A stretch of 64,000 nucleotides of DNA from Rotaria sp. Silwood1 (GCA_905250075.1 CAJNOP010000001.1:524553-588552); one strand, 5' to 3'. Numbered from the stretch's first letter, positions 1-12,378 are shown. Notes: a model not told the origin generated them from the sequence alone. Made by a program: numbers and translations.

Positions 1-1016
1 ATATTTTTTTTGCTGTGTCTGTTTGTCAGTCTTACAAAACAGCTCCATTCAAAAAGGCATCCATTATTTAGGGTACCTTCTATATTTTGGTTTTTCTATT
101 GGAAGGATAAAAACATAAAAAGATATTCTCACCCAAAGCAGTTCATCTCGATCGAACATGGCATCTCAAAGGAACAGGAGCAGAAATTAGAGTCGTTTTC
201 TTGGCCCTAGATCTCATCGAAAACAGCATTCGGGAACTCTACTTCTACCTGCAATGAAAGGTTCAAAATAAAATGGTGAAAAGTATCTTTCTAGGAAAAA
301 AACCTTTTTTCGAGATCAAATTATAATTGAAAAGAATAGTTTCACAAAGTTCAGATGAAATTTTTTTATGATTAATGATGAGAAAGACACATCAGACTGT
401 TCAAAATTATTTTACTATTGGCAATAATATAATTAAGACTAATTTTTGAGTTAGATTTATTTTCAATTTTTGTCTTCAGATAGAGTTTATAATTCTTGAA
501 TATTTATAAATTTAAATTTCAAAATCCAACTATACTTTTCATATAATGATATATGAATTACAGCAGTTTTTCTCTATAATAATCAAAAGCAATATTTCGA
601 TGTGTTAACGTTTCATTTTTATATGTGATGGAAACTCAATGACGAAATAATTGTTCACTTTTATAGAAACACCAAAGTAGCAAAACATCAAAAACTTTAT
701 AGATATTTGTGATTAATTAAATTTTAAAAAAGAAACAAAAAATACTTATCATTGTTTTTGAAATAACTCTCTACGTAGATTTTTTACCTACAGATGCAAA
801 ATAGTTCATGAGAATTAAAACATAACAATCGATTCCGAACATCTGATTCTATTTGCCATTCAATCATGGGTTGTCTGATAGGCTCTGACTAAAGTTATTT
901 ACATTTTCATTTCAAATGAGTAAAAGTCTGTTTAATTGAACTATCATGTAATCATCAAATCCAACTGCATAATATAATTTTTAAATGTTGTTTCAATAAA
1001 AAATATAAATATGTAG
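1..1016. other. Upstream non-coding stretch, probably intron of the following gene
   Basis: AT-rich sequence ending in a splice acceptor (AAATATGTAG at 1007-1016) directly before the first exon I can support. One open stretch in a single frame at about 126-254 reads like protein (it includes TGAEIRVVFLALDLIENSI) and could be an upstream exon of the large gene or an unrelated relic; I could not find a donor that joins it in frame. Otherwise I see no gene here. Confidence 0.4.
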
Positions 1017-4000
1017 ATCGAATATGAAAATCCTGCAAATCTTGGTTTTCAATCTTCATCTTTAATTAATGGATGGTCTCTTTGGAATATTAGTTTTCTA
1101 ATAATGAATTACAAACAAATTCAAATTCAATTTGATCGATTTACATTTAATTCACATTTTAATAATCGAACAATTCATTTTGCAATAAATTCTTTAAAGC
1201 AAAAAATTTTACGATCATACATAGATATAAATCAATCAAATATTATTCATGTTTTAGTAGAAATACCTGGTTATTATTATGAAAGTAAAGGAAAATTATA
1301 TGCTAATTATACAAATTTTTTCATAGATTTTCCAATAATTGAAACAATAATTGGAAAAACTAAAAAACAATCTCATATTTATTTTGAATTTTTATCATTT
1401 GATAAAAATCTCATATTAAATTTAACATCAAATTTTCGAAATGAATATTTATTTAAATTGATACAAAATTTTACATTTTATAATAATTCATTATATCAAT
1501 CAAATATTCAATCATCATTAATAATGATAAAAATGATTCATTATCAATTATTTTCATTTCATTCTTTTATTCAATATATTCAAAATTCTAGAATTATAGA
1601 TTTATGGAATGGATCTATTATTTTACCATCATTATTTTTTTCTAAACCTTTTTTATTACATTATCAAAAAGATTCACAATTATTTATACAAATTTTTAAT
1701 TTAGCTAATTTAACACAAACATTAACAAATTATCAAATATCAACAAAATTTGGTTTTCAATTATCAATTATTAATGATTTATCAACAAAAATTCATATTT
1801 ATATTGAACAACATTTAATTGGTAGACGTCTTTCATTATTTTTTGAAATTGATCGTAATTGGATTTTATCATTAACTATAAATAAAAAAATTCGTTATGA
1901 ATTTATATCATCACCAATTGATTCATTATTATTATTAAAACGAATTCATATAGATACAAATACAAGTCAAATATTACCTATTAATTATTATACAGATAAT
2001 CAAACATTAATAAGAATTGAAATATTATTTACAAAAATATTTTCATCATTTATAAATAATTTTATTTTGGATATATCATTAAAAAATCATAGTTTTAAAA
2101 TATTATGTCATATACCATTATTTAAAAGAGAATTTTTTTCTTTAATATGGAATAGATATATAGAAAAAGAATTATTTCATTTTCATGGTTTAATACAAAC
2201 GAAATTTTTACGACGAAGACATTTTATTGATTATGAATATAATTGGAATTTAGCATCATTTCATTTTTGGATATTTGATTCTCGTTTAAAACTTTTTTCA
2301 TTTGATCCTATTGAATTTAATTTTAATATTACAAATGATTATTTATGGTATGGTAAATGGGCTATTGATTTTTATTTAATGTTAAGTAATCATCGACAAT
2401 TAATTCGTTTTAATCATAAATATCATTATACAACATTTCGTTCGAATTTTCTATTTGATCTTCATCTTATTAATTCACATTATGATCTTAATTTTAATTA
2501 TTATCATTCAAATTATTCGATTCAAGGTCAATTTATTAAAAATAAACATACACATCTAATAGATGGATTTTGGAATACAACAGCTAATATACTTCAATTG
2601 AACACTGAAGAAATGAAATCGATGACATTAATTACATCAACATTAATTAAATCAATTATTGAAATATATCATCAAAAAATAGGTGTTTTAATTGAACGTA
2701 CGACAAATAATTTTACAAATGATACTCAAATTATAGAGGTACACAATTATTTTATAGATAACTGATGATAAAGAATAATTTATCGTGTCAGTATTTTATC
2801 AATATCTTTTTCAGTTTTCATAGTGTCCGACTAAATGTCTTTCAAAAGACTCGGTATTCATGTTTTTTTTTAAAAACTATATGCCAGTGGCGTAGCCAGG
2901 AATTTTTGAGTCATGGGCAATTCATCAGCAGAACTATTTTGAGTTACGGGCAGCTAAGGGCAACCGTTATGATTTCAAAAATATCTATGGGCAATAACTG
3001 TTCAAGTACTTCATAGCTCAATAAATCCATGGGCAATAAGTTTTGGAGCTATGGGAAATTGCCCACTGGCCCTATCCCTGGCTACGCCACTGCCATATGC
3101 ATATGGACACTGCATAGTTAAAGATAAACTATCTATCAATATTTCAGTAGAACTGCAAATAGATGCAATATTGATATTTTTTATGAGTTCATTTATCGAG
3201 GCATATCGGAAAATTTCGAAAAATTAAATTACCGATCTTTTGGAACTTCGAAAGTTCTATTTTATTTAGTATTTTTGAAAATCTGGAAGAGCACAAGTTT
3301 TTAGAGTAATTTTTCATAATTCAGAAAAAATTATGCAACTTCTTCAAAACATGATTTTTAAGGCAAACTTCTTCACAATAAGCTACTATGTTGTACGTCC
3401 AATATTTCTAATCGGCTAGCTTCACACAGAAAATTAAAATCTTTCAAATACAGATCAATCATACTGAAAGTAGATTCTCTGTCAATATTATTAGCTTAAA
3501 TATTCTTTATTGTGTACTTTATTATGCTCCAGCAGAATAGAGCGTATATTATTATATGAAAAAATCATATTTTGAAGCTTTTGAACGATGCTTTACGAGT
3601 AGAACGAAATGAAATGCGATCTACATTAAAGTGTTTCGAAAGTTGTTGATTACATATGTTCGAATTAGTACTTAAATAAATAATTTATCTAGAACAATGC
3701 TACGTGGACTTGGGTATAGTTTTCTAGAGAAATAAGTGCTGAATCTTTCGAAAAAAATTCAATTTGTAACTATGAAAACTGTTCTTTTTCTTTTTTCAAA
3801 AAGAAAGGATCGTGTCAGATATTCATAAAGTTGAGATATGAAAGAGAAAATGATATTTCACATGTTTTTATAGAATCCTAGTATGAAATTTAAATTAACA
3901 TTTATTCAGTTTTAGTGAACAATCATTTAAACAAACATATTAAGATCTTTATCTATCCAAAAGAAAGACTCATTTATCTAATTCATATCTTCTGATATTT

Positions 4001-7000
4001 TGCAAATATTTGACCATAATAATTGTTTATATAATAATTATCCTAAAATTTGAGCATTGGTTTTCTAAGTGTCTGTTATTTTGTATTTAAATAACTCTGT
4101 TCAAACTCGATACTAAACAAATGTTTTCGACTGTTTTCTGATATTTATAATATAATAAATCTAAATTCATATTTTAGTGTAATCCTTATTTAATAATTCA
4201 AATTCGTCCACGATTATTCGTTATTCATTATTATACATTAAGTGATGATCTGTCAACAATGATGTTTGAATGGTCAACATTTTCGTATTTATCATGGAAT
4301 TATACAGGTCATGGACATCGTATAATTCCTATGACTAAATTTGAAATAGATATTCGTAAAAAATACATATTTCATTTTCATACATTAACTTTTAAATATT
4401 CTTCAATATATAATAATAAAAAACGACAATTAATTATTCAACGAGAACCAATGGCAGAAGATTCAGATGATCGTTATATATTTAAAATGAAGTTTCATCA
4501 TAATCGTACATTTTTAATACATCTTCAAGTATTAAATAATCATTATGAAGTTATTGGTAATTCTTATGATGAAAATTTTCATTGGAAACTTCATGGATAT
4601 TTTCAACGTGATCAATTTAATGGTTCATTATTAATTTCTAATAATGATTGGTGGTTATCATCACAATTAAATTTTAATTCATCATTATACATCTCTACAG
4701 GACGATATGTTCAATTAATTGCAACATCAGATCCTCAAATAGCTTTTGAAATTCTTTTAAAATCTCGTTTTCATATTGCTTTTCAATATTCAGGTTTACA
4801 ATCTATAATAGTTTTGAAATTTTTTCATAATTCTTCAAATATAAATATATATTTTTCATCAAAACCAATTAATAAAACAATGTTTAATATTAATTTTCAA
4901 TTAAGTAATCAAATTAATCAAAATTGGATACTTAATATATATAATCAACGATTTTTTTTATATAATCATAATTATGAATTTATTTTTAATGGTAGTTTAT
5001 ATGATTTTTCTTTTCAACATATAATTGAAAATAAAAAAAATTTATTTTTTATTAATGAAAATACAATACAATTTCATACAAATAATTATGGTATGATTAT
5101 TTCAAATCTTTCAACAGATACAACAACATATATACATTTATATAATCGAAAAACAAAACAAAATTTAACAATTAATTATTATAAATTAGGAAGATTTAAT
5201 ACAAAAGATAATAATATACAAACACCTATTTATGATATAAATCTTCTTTATTATTCAACTAATGATGAAAATCATTATATAAAAATTTTCTTAGAACTTT
5301 TACCATTACAAATGTCATCATTTAATTTTGTTCGTGGTCGTTCATTTCGAATTGGTTATCAAACAAAACAAAAACAATTAATTTTATCTGGAAATATTGC
5401 ATTTACTATTGAAGATATTTATGAAAAACAAACAATAATTATGAATGAACGTTGGAAATTAATTTATGGTCATGAGAAACGAGATAAAATTTATATTAAA
5501 TGGAATTTAAAAATTGATTCAAATAAAAAAATTCTTCAAGGTCAAATAAATATTCAAGATCCAAATGGTGAAATGCCTATACCCATCTATAGTAATATTA
5601 GTGGACATTTAAAAGATATGATGATTGTAACAACAATGCATACTACTTATTCTTCATCAGATAATTCACCAAAACCTATTATTCTTGAATTAAATATTGA
5701 TCAACGTTTTCTCATTCAACAATATTTTTCTATCAAATTAATTCATGAACCTTCAAAAACAAATCTAAGTTTAATAATTGATCATTATCCACGACGAAAA
5801 TTACATATTCGTTTAAAACCAAATAATTTTCTAAATGAAAAGACTTTTATACATTTATATGCAAATACAACTGAATCTCAATTAAAATTATTTCTCATAC
5901 TTTTTAATCTAATTAACTTTAATTTAACTTTACCTAAATCATATCCTGAAACTGGTTTATTACATTCAGCATTATTTGTTGATGATGAAGAATATTTTGA
6001 TGGACGTTTTGATACAACAGCATTAAAATTACGTTCAAAAAAATATGTATGTCAAATAAAACTTGATCAACTTATAGTACAAAAACAATCTCCTGAACAA
6101 ATTCTTGCATCGATTAATGCACGATGGATTGAACGTAATTCAACAACTGTACTTATAACAATTTTTAGTAAAATAGATTTTAAACGAGTGAGTTTAATAA
6201 GAAAATATCATTATGTGAACGAAGAATATGACTTCTTTTTTTTTCATTTAGAAATCTATTCCAGCTTGGCAATCAGCTCAACAAAAAACTTGGCTTCAAC
6301 GTTTTCAACAATTTTTATTTACTAATAATTTAACATATCAATTTTCAAAAGATTTTCAAGATTTTTTCACTTATTGGAAAACTGATTTTATTAGTGAACA
6401 TGAACAATTTAGTATAAAATTAATGAATTATCTTGATTTAGATGAAGATCTAAAATTACAATTACAACGAATTAATTATACAACAATGATTCTTATTGAA
6501 ACTTTATTTCAAATAGGTTTTCATAGTGAAAGTCTTTTACAAAAATACATGAATAAGTACGTTCATCATTATAAAGGATTCTATCGGATAAGATAATGAT
6601 CCTTCATTTGAAATACCATCTATATCGTTTCGTAGAATAATTCATTCCGCATCGTATGATATATAAGAAATCTCATATACCTAATAATACTTATAATAGC
6701 TCTTTCATATCTAAAACCTATCATGATTACTAGAGTCTGAAATTGTTTAATTTTATGATTTTTCAAATTCGTCTATACTATTCCTCACGGCGAAAGCCAC
6801 AAACCGTGCAACTTTCTCAGGATATTGTCTGACATTAAGTTCCATAAGTGTACTAATTGATTATCCTCTGAATATATATGAGTCATAGTCAAATTGATCA
6901 ATAAATGCTTAAAACAAGTCAATTTTTCGATTCCTAAGAGCAGAAAAGCCGATAAAGTTTGTGATAAATATTTATTGAACGAAGAAATCTCTATCTATTA

Positions 7001-7885
7001 ATAATAAGTTCTTTATACCGTATCATTTGATATATATATATACGAGTCTTCAAAAATGGCGAAAAAATTTTTCGATTTTAGACCTCTAGAGGAAGCACGA
7101 CAATGAAATATTACAAAAGATTAGCTTTTATTTTCTTTATTTTTCCTTACGAGTGTACATTCTGAGTAGCCGAGTGTAATTGAAGTATGGTGCTCTAATT
7201 AGAAGTATTTTTTTATTAAAAAAACGAAAAACCTTCTTCTATCGATTATTTTAGTCTTACTTGTTTAATAAATCATCAAAATTTATTTCATCTTGATATG
7301 TCTCAATTAGCTACATTAATAATTGATTCATTTATATTTGATATTGTTTATTATGTAAATAAAACATTAATTATGTTCAATCATTTTACTCATTATCCAC
7401 GTTCAATGAATGCTATTATATCTTATATAAGCAATGAAATTATTTTGACTACATATAAATTCATAAATAATTTATATTTAGAAACAAAAAATTTTTTTCT
7501 TCCAAAATTTATTCAATATTTGTATGAAGCCGAATTTTTATTAAAAATTTCTCCTCTTCTATCCGATTCAATAACATATTTTTCATCGAATGATCTTCGT
7601 ATAATTACTAATTTATTAAATTATCGATTACGTCAATTATTATCTTTATGGATGAATTCACCAATGGAATATAAAATAATGAGAACAATTGCCAGGGAAT
7701 CGATAGAATTGATTGATAAACTACGTTTTTATCTTGATGATAAACTTGATTTTTTACTTCCTAGATTGCAAGTTTACACTCCTCAATCATGGACTAATAG
7801 TAGTCATAATCAATCATTTTTATTAACTTGGTCAAAACAATATAACTTAACTAATATTATTGATGATGAACGAAAATATCAATAA
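1017..7885 (+). CDS. Large secreted lipid-transfer-like protein (apolipophorin/apoB-like, tentative), 3' part
   Basis: Four exons join in frame: 1017-2738, 4178-6187, 6252-6556 and 7255-7885, giving the last 1555 residues and a TAA stop; the 5' end lies outside or upstream. Phases match at every junction (0, 0, 2). The protein is rich in alternating hydrophobic/polar beta-strand sequence with very many N-x-S/T sites (for example NNRT, NFTF, NNSL, NGSI, NHSF), as expected of a large extracellular protein. The last exons change to amphipathic helices. Size, beta-rich body and helical tail resemble large lipid transfer proteins, but I recognise no diagnostic motif and see no von Willebrand D domain. 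The gene structure is secure; the function is a guess. The first intron (1439 nt) carries a transposon; the second is only 64 nt. Confidence 0.75.
2885..3092. mobile_element. hAT-type non-autonomous element (MITE), 208 bp
   Basis: The element begins CAGTGGCGTAGCCAGG and ends with its inverted complement CCTGGCTACGCCACTG, giving perfect 16-bp terminal inverted repeats. It is flanked by an 8-bp target duplication with one mismatch: CTATATGC at 2877-2884 and CCATATGC at 3093-3100. CAGTGGCG-type ends with 8-bp duplications are typical of the hAT superfamily. The interior contains several copies of an ATGGGCAA-like motif and no coding capacity. It sits inside the first intron of the large lipid-transfer-like gene. 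Confidence 0.88.
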
Positions 7886-8443
7886 AACTTAATAACACTC
7901 ATTTAATATGTATTTGTTTCATCTATACATTCTTATATAATAAATATTTTTTTCTTGAGAAAGATAAATTTTTCAATGATTTTAATATGATAAGAAGTAT
8001 ATTGTAGTGAGGCATGTACGTTTTGTATCGTTCAATAATAAATATATTCAAGAGATATAACAAAAAAAGTGTTCTTGCTAATCAGTTCATTGATTAGATG
8101 CAAGTCTTAGACATTAAAGTTATTATAAGTAAACTAGCAATTTTCTATGAATATTATACAGTTGTATTTCTTCTTGAGCTCTTAACTCTTAAGTTGTAAC
8201 TTACCTCACCACATTCGGTAATAGACAAACAATCGAAAATGTATACGTGTATATATTTTTAATTTACAGAAGATATATATCAGTCGTCTTGAGTATTTAT
8301 TAGCTATGAAAAACCATATTGTGATATTCTGATTAGCACCTACATGTATAGTACATGCTGCTTAGAGCATAATCGAAAGAAGATAGAGTCTAAAACGTCT
8401 ATAAAATTTTAATGAAAATTTCATGAAATTCCCATCGAAAAAG
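7886..8443. other. Intergenic or 5' intronic sequence
   Basis: AT-rich sequence after the stop of the preceding gene, with an AATAAA-type polyadenylation signal soon after the stop (near 7938). The start of the prosaposin gene may lie here or in the gap. I see no other feature. Confidence 0.4.
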
Positions 8444-8501
8444 TTGGGTGTGGGTGTGTGGGTGTGGGTGGGGGGGGAGGGTGTGGGTGTGGGTGGGTGT
8501 G
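8444..8501 (+). repeat. TGTGGG telomere-like repeat abutting an assembly gap
   Basis: A G-rich tract composed of TGTGGG units (five exact copies plus variants) and a run of eight G. It contrasts strongly with the AT-rich surroundings and runs directly into the N gap. TGTGGG is, from memory, the telomeric repeat unit of bdelloid rotifers. Confidence 0.8.
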
Positions 8502-8601
8502 NNNNNNNNNNNNNNNNNNNNNNNNNNNNNNNNNNNNNNNNNNNNNNNNNNNNNNNNNNNNNNNNNNNNNNNNNNNNNNNNNNNNNNNNNNNNNNNNNNN
8601 N
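8502..8601. other. Assembly gap (100 N)
   Basis: Exactly 100 N, a placeholder for a gap of unknown size. It removes the 5' part of the prosaposin gene. Confidence 0.99.
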
Positions 8602-9710
8602 ACATGAACAATATTCACAATGTCAAACAATCGTTCAATTATTTGCACCTCATATGAGAAAACTAGAACTTGATCTTACGAATAATTTTTGTCAACAATT
8701 AACCATTTGTCAAACATCAACAGATGATTTGAATGCAGATAAACCATCAATAATCCATGTACCATTGAAAAACGATGAATTAACTGAAGACGATGACGAA
8801 TTGAAACGCACGATTGTTAAAAATTTAGATGTTACTCCAGAATGCACCTTATGCCATTATGTTGTTTCATATTTGGATGCTATTTTAAAGAATAATAAAT
8901 CTGAAGCAGCAGTTGAAGCTGCATTAGAAAAAGTTTGTACTATTTTGCCAAGTGAGTTTCAGTAACTAAATAAAATGGGCTGTATAAGTTATCTGTTTTT
9001 TTTTTCTTCAGCTAAAGAACGTGCTCAATGTGATGAATTTGTTAAAACTTATGGACCAGTTCTTGCAGAGTTGATTGCTGAAATGGCTGATCCAGATACA
9101 ATTTGTCGTTATCTTGGTATGTGTCAAGTTTCATTACCAATAAAAACAACAACAGAAAAACCAGCACCTGTCACCTATTCAAATCATGATTATGTCCATT
9201 TATCAACAGAAGAAAAGCCATTTACGTGCACTATTTGTAAATTTATTATCAGTCGTATGAAACATTTCGTTACTCTCAATCAAACTGAAAAAGAAATTCT
9301 TGCATCACTGAAAGAATCATGTGATTTATTTTCTGTTATTAATCTTCAACAACAATGTAAAGATTTTCTTGATCAATATGGACCATATATTATTCAAATG
9401 ATCTCCAGTGATGTTGAACCTAAAGTCGCTTGTCAAAGTATTGGAGCATGTGAGAAGAATGTTGAAACATCTTCACCAGCAAATCATCATCAATCCACTG
9501 CTTCAGCCCCTGTGGCATCATCAACAACTTATGGAAAATGTATATTTGGTATGAGCTATTGGTGTACAAGTCGTCAAAATGCTGTATTATGCAATGTAAA
9601 TAAAATAGTTTATTCTGAGCAGAATATTTATTGTTTTTTTTTTGTTTAAGGCTGTCGAATTGTGTGAACGTCAAGTTTGGTCGAAAAAAAATAAGAATAT
9701 CGTCATTTGA
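8602..9710 (+). CDS. Prosaposin-like protein, 5' end missing in the gap
   Basis: Exons 8602-8951, 9012-9595 and 9651-9710 join in frame (introns of 60 and 55 nt). The product has the C-terminal half of one saposin-B domain, then two complete saposin-B domains, each with the expected six cysteines (the second starts CTLCHYVV and ends GMC; the third starts CTICKFII and ends GAC). It closes with a saposin-A type domain (CIFGMSYWC...LCNAVELCERQVW) created across the last splice junction. Such precursors are secreted to lysosomes and cut into small sphingolipid-binding activators. The signal peptide and first domain must lie in or before the N gap. Without the last exon the protein would run into an intron and lose the saposin-A domain, which supports that splice. 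Confidence 0.88.
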
Positions 9711-10258
9711 TTCAAAACAAAATAGACTTATATTTCTTCATGAACTTACTCATTAGCTTTTCCTATTGCGAGAAAAAACTTTTTCCTTTTTTTTTCTGTC
9801 TCTTCTTTTGAATTTACCAACAAGGATGAACGTTTTTTCATATGACACTGACTTTCTTTATTATTATTATTTGTATTTAGTGTTATCCTTTTCTGTTCAT
9901 TCAAAGTATTGATTAAATCGAGCATCTGCTTATTCCAGCATGTTTTAAACATGAAAGCATTTAAGTTTTTTTTCTATTCTCATTCCATTCATCCTTCAAT
10001 CCTTCTTTTATTTCTTTGTTCTTTCTATATATACATGATTATGTGACTCGGCGTGATCTGTTTCTCTTGTACTTTGGTTATTCACTTATTCTCTTCAATA
10101 AACTTGATTTTAAGAAACTCTAGACTCTTGATTATAGTTGTTTTCAAATGAAAAACATCGAACAATAAAAATTACTTATGTATCTGGAAAAAATAATCAT
10201 GAGCGAATATTTTGTTCGAAAGTGAATCTTATCAATAATATTCAATCTTCTCATAGTC
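9711..10258. other. Intergenic region between prosaposin and 5S rRNA
   Basis: AT-rich, with an AATAAA signal near 10097. Short open frames here are low in complexity and unsupported. Confidence 0.5.
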
Positions 10259-10377
10259 GCTTACGGCCATACCACGTTGAATACACCAGTTCTCGTCCGA
10301 TCACTGAAGTTAAGCAACGTCGGGCTCGGTTAGTACTTGGATGGGTGACCGCCTGGGAATACCGAGTGTCGTAAGCT
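10259..10377 (+). rRNA. 5S ribosomal RNA, copy 1
   Basis: A 119-nt metazoan 5S sequence with ends that pair (GCTTAC with GTAAGC). It contains the conserved internal control region (AAGTTAAGCAACGTCGGG and GATGGGTGACCGCCTGGG) and is followed directly by a T run, the RNA polymerase III terminator. It is identical over its full length to the copy at 12260-12378. Confidence 0.97.
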
Positions 10378-11034
10378 TTTTTTTGTTGTTGAATGCACAT
10401 TGTGTACATTATGCAGTTGCAAGAAATCTTCCTAAGGAACATAAAAGACAACGGTGGTTTCTTTGTTTGTTGTAATTATCTTCAATTTTATTTGAATGTA
10501 TTTTTCAAGAAATAGAGGATAATGCATCAAGTATCTATATAATCTCGAAGAACGATATGAAATAAAATGAAATCATTCACAAAATTTAGTATTGCCTCAT
10601 ACACTTAGGCCACTTTTAGTCTGTTGCTTATCACAATGTATGAATGATTATTTGAATGAGTTAAATATTATTTTACGATAATCACAAGAAATAAATGTGG
10701 GGACATGCAGTAAAACGTAGCAAAATGTATGAAGAAGTATGTACTGAATTTATCGTTGTTACAATTTTTTTTTGTAGATAAATCTGAGAATAATGTAGGT
10801 GAGTATCGAGTCTCACAACCTTATTCGGGAAGACGCGTGAACACTTCAAGGTGAATTTTATCTAATAAAGTTCTCGAATTGGCATTCAACTGCATTGGAT
10901 TCGGTCGCGTGCGCGTTCGACAACTTAAACTCGTGCAGAACTCTAAATGGGTGCTGTTAGCTTTGTTAAAGCAATTTATTAATGATTAGAAGCTTTGATT
11001 TTTGTTCAAGAAAAATCATACATGAATTTACAAA
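10378..11034. other. Intergenic region
   Basis: After the T-run terminator the sequence is AT-rich, with a slightly more GC-rich patch around 10800-10940. I see no gene. Confidence 0.5.
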
Positions 11035-12174
11035 TTAAAACATTTTTTTCAATTTGAAACAAATGATCATTATCAATCCAATCAGTCCCATAATTGCAAG
11101 TTGTCCAAAATATCCATAATGCATAGGAATCTGTGGCATATGTTCAAAGTTCATCGAACTTAGACTTGAAAAAAAATTTAAAGGCATAAAAATACATGAC
11201 ATCATTGTTAATGTTTGCATCGTATCATTAATCAAATCTCCATTAAGAACCATGTAAAAATCAATCAATGATGTAATATTATCTGAATGAGAATCAATTG
11301 TATCATTCAGTTCAACAGCATGATCAAGAAGACGTTTAAAGTATTTATAAATATAATCATTAAGTACTAAAACACCATCTTCTAGTATGTATTCATCATC
11401 TTCATCACCGATGGAAGTTGTTAATGGAGAACTATGTGAAGAATGTTGAGCCAGAGTTTGACGTAATCGTCGTTTCAATCGACGACGGCATTGACGTAAT
11501 GCTGGTCGTTGTCGTTTTGGTACCACTGTCTCACGAGTTTTTTGTAGTTTAATAAATATATCTTTTAATGGTGCGCATACAATTTTGAAATGAAGTAAAT
11601 CGTGTTTTATGTAAAATAGTAATCTTAATGTTTCAACACTAAGTGTATGTGCTTTTATCTTTGTTGAAAACATCAATTCTTTATCAATACGCTCAGTTTC
11701 ATACAAAATTGAATCTAATACAATCATATAATTTTCCATGACAACATTAAGTAAACAATAAAATAAATAATCTGTTTTCATTGTTTTAAGACGACCTTTT
11801 AATTTTGTTGATTTGTTACTTAAACGATATTTAATTGTTGAAAATAATGTGTGTGTACGGTATGCTTGTATAGTAATAAGTGTATTTTCTGTTAGATAAA
11901 AACCAATTTTTTGTTGTTCAACAATGTGATTTGCTTCATTTAAATAGATCACACTAAGTAAAAGATAAATATCTTCATTAATAATAGATATTTTCATTCG
12001 TTGTTCACGTGTTCGAATATCATCAATAACAAATGTATTTGCATCAAAATACTCAAGTACAGCACGAATAAGACCTACATTAGTACTATTTATTTCAACC
12101 CACATATTTTTTCCTTCGGACAGCTGTTTAAGATTATGTGAAAATTCGTTAACATGATTATGTCTAAACTCCAT
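11035..12174 (-). CDS. CorA-like magnesium/divalent cation transporter, intronless, SMN in place of GMN
   Basis: A single uninterrupted frame of 379 residues from the first in-frame ATG at 12174. The frame stays open further upstream, but only through non-ATG codons. The order fits CorA: soluble N-terminal domain, long helical stalk, then two close C-terminal membrane helices separated by the pore-entrance loop. The signature usually read as GMNFEHMP is here SMNFEHMP (residues 340-347), so the glycine of the nearly invariant GMN motif is serine. An insertion rich in Arg, Ser and acidic residues lies in the cytosolic stalk. The gene lacks introns in a window where nearly every other gene has them and resembles bacterial CorA, so horizontal acquisition is plausible. 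It lies between two 5S genes. Confidence 0.82.
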   Translation of the reverse strand: MEFRHNHVNEFSHNLKQLSEGKNMWVEINSTNVGLIRAVLEYFDANTFVIDDIRTREQRMKISIINEDIYLLLSVIYLNEANHIVEQQKIGFYLTENTLITIQAYRTHTLFSTIKYRLSNKSTKLKGRLKTMKTDYLFYCLLNVVMENYMIVLDSILYETERIDKELMFSTKIKAHTLSVETLRLLFYIKHDLLHFKIVCAPLKDIFIKLQKTRETVVPKRQRPALRQCRRRLKRRLRQTLAQHSSHSSPLTTSIGDEDDEYILEDGVLVLNDYIYKYFKRLLDHAVELNDTIDSHSDNITSLIDFYMVLNGDLINDTMQTLTMMSCIFMPLNFFSSLSSMNFEHMPQIPMHYGYFGQLAIMGLIGLIMIICFKLKKMF

Positions 12175-12259
12175 ATATGTCGATTCATCATACCTTAAAT
12201 AAATAATATTTCTTTTTAAAAAATGAAATTTATGAAGTATGTTCAATACAACAATATTC

Positions 12260-12378
12260 GCTTACGGCCATACCACGTTGAATACACCAGTTCTCGTCCG
12301 ATCACTGAAGTTAAGCAACGTCGGGCTCGGTTAGTACTTGGATGGGTGACCGCCTGGGAATACCGAGTGTCGTAAGCT
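12260..12378 (+). rRNA. 5S ribosomal RNA, copy 2
   Basis: Identical over 119 nt to the copy at 10259-10377, with the same pairing ends and internal promoter elements, followed by a short T run. Its flanks differ from those of copy 1, so this is not a simple tandem of a longer unit. It starts about 85 bp from the CorA-like start codon and points the opposite way. Confidence 0.97.

Noticed and set aside
2765-3016. 83-codon frame after the first exon of the large gene
   Set aside because: It reads through the donor site and into the hAT MITE, so it is not coding.
8399-8657. Several open frames running through the N gap
   Set aside because: They only stay open because N is not read as a stop; the G-rich repeat gives artificial Gly/Val or His/Pro strings.
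10138-10451. Open frames on both strands across 5S copy 1
   Set aside because: They are translations of the 5S rRNA gene and its flanks.
11035-12246. Longer CorA-like start at 12246
   Set aside because: The codon at 12246 is TTG, not ATG; upstream lies an in-frame TAA inside the 5S gene. The first ATG is at 12174.
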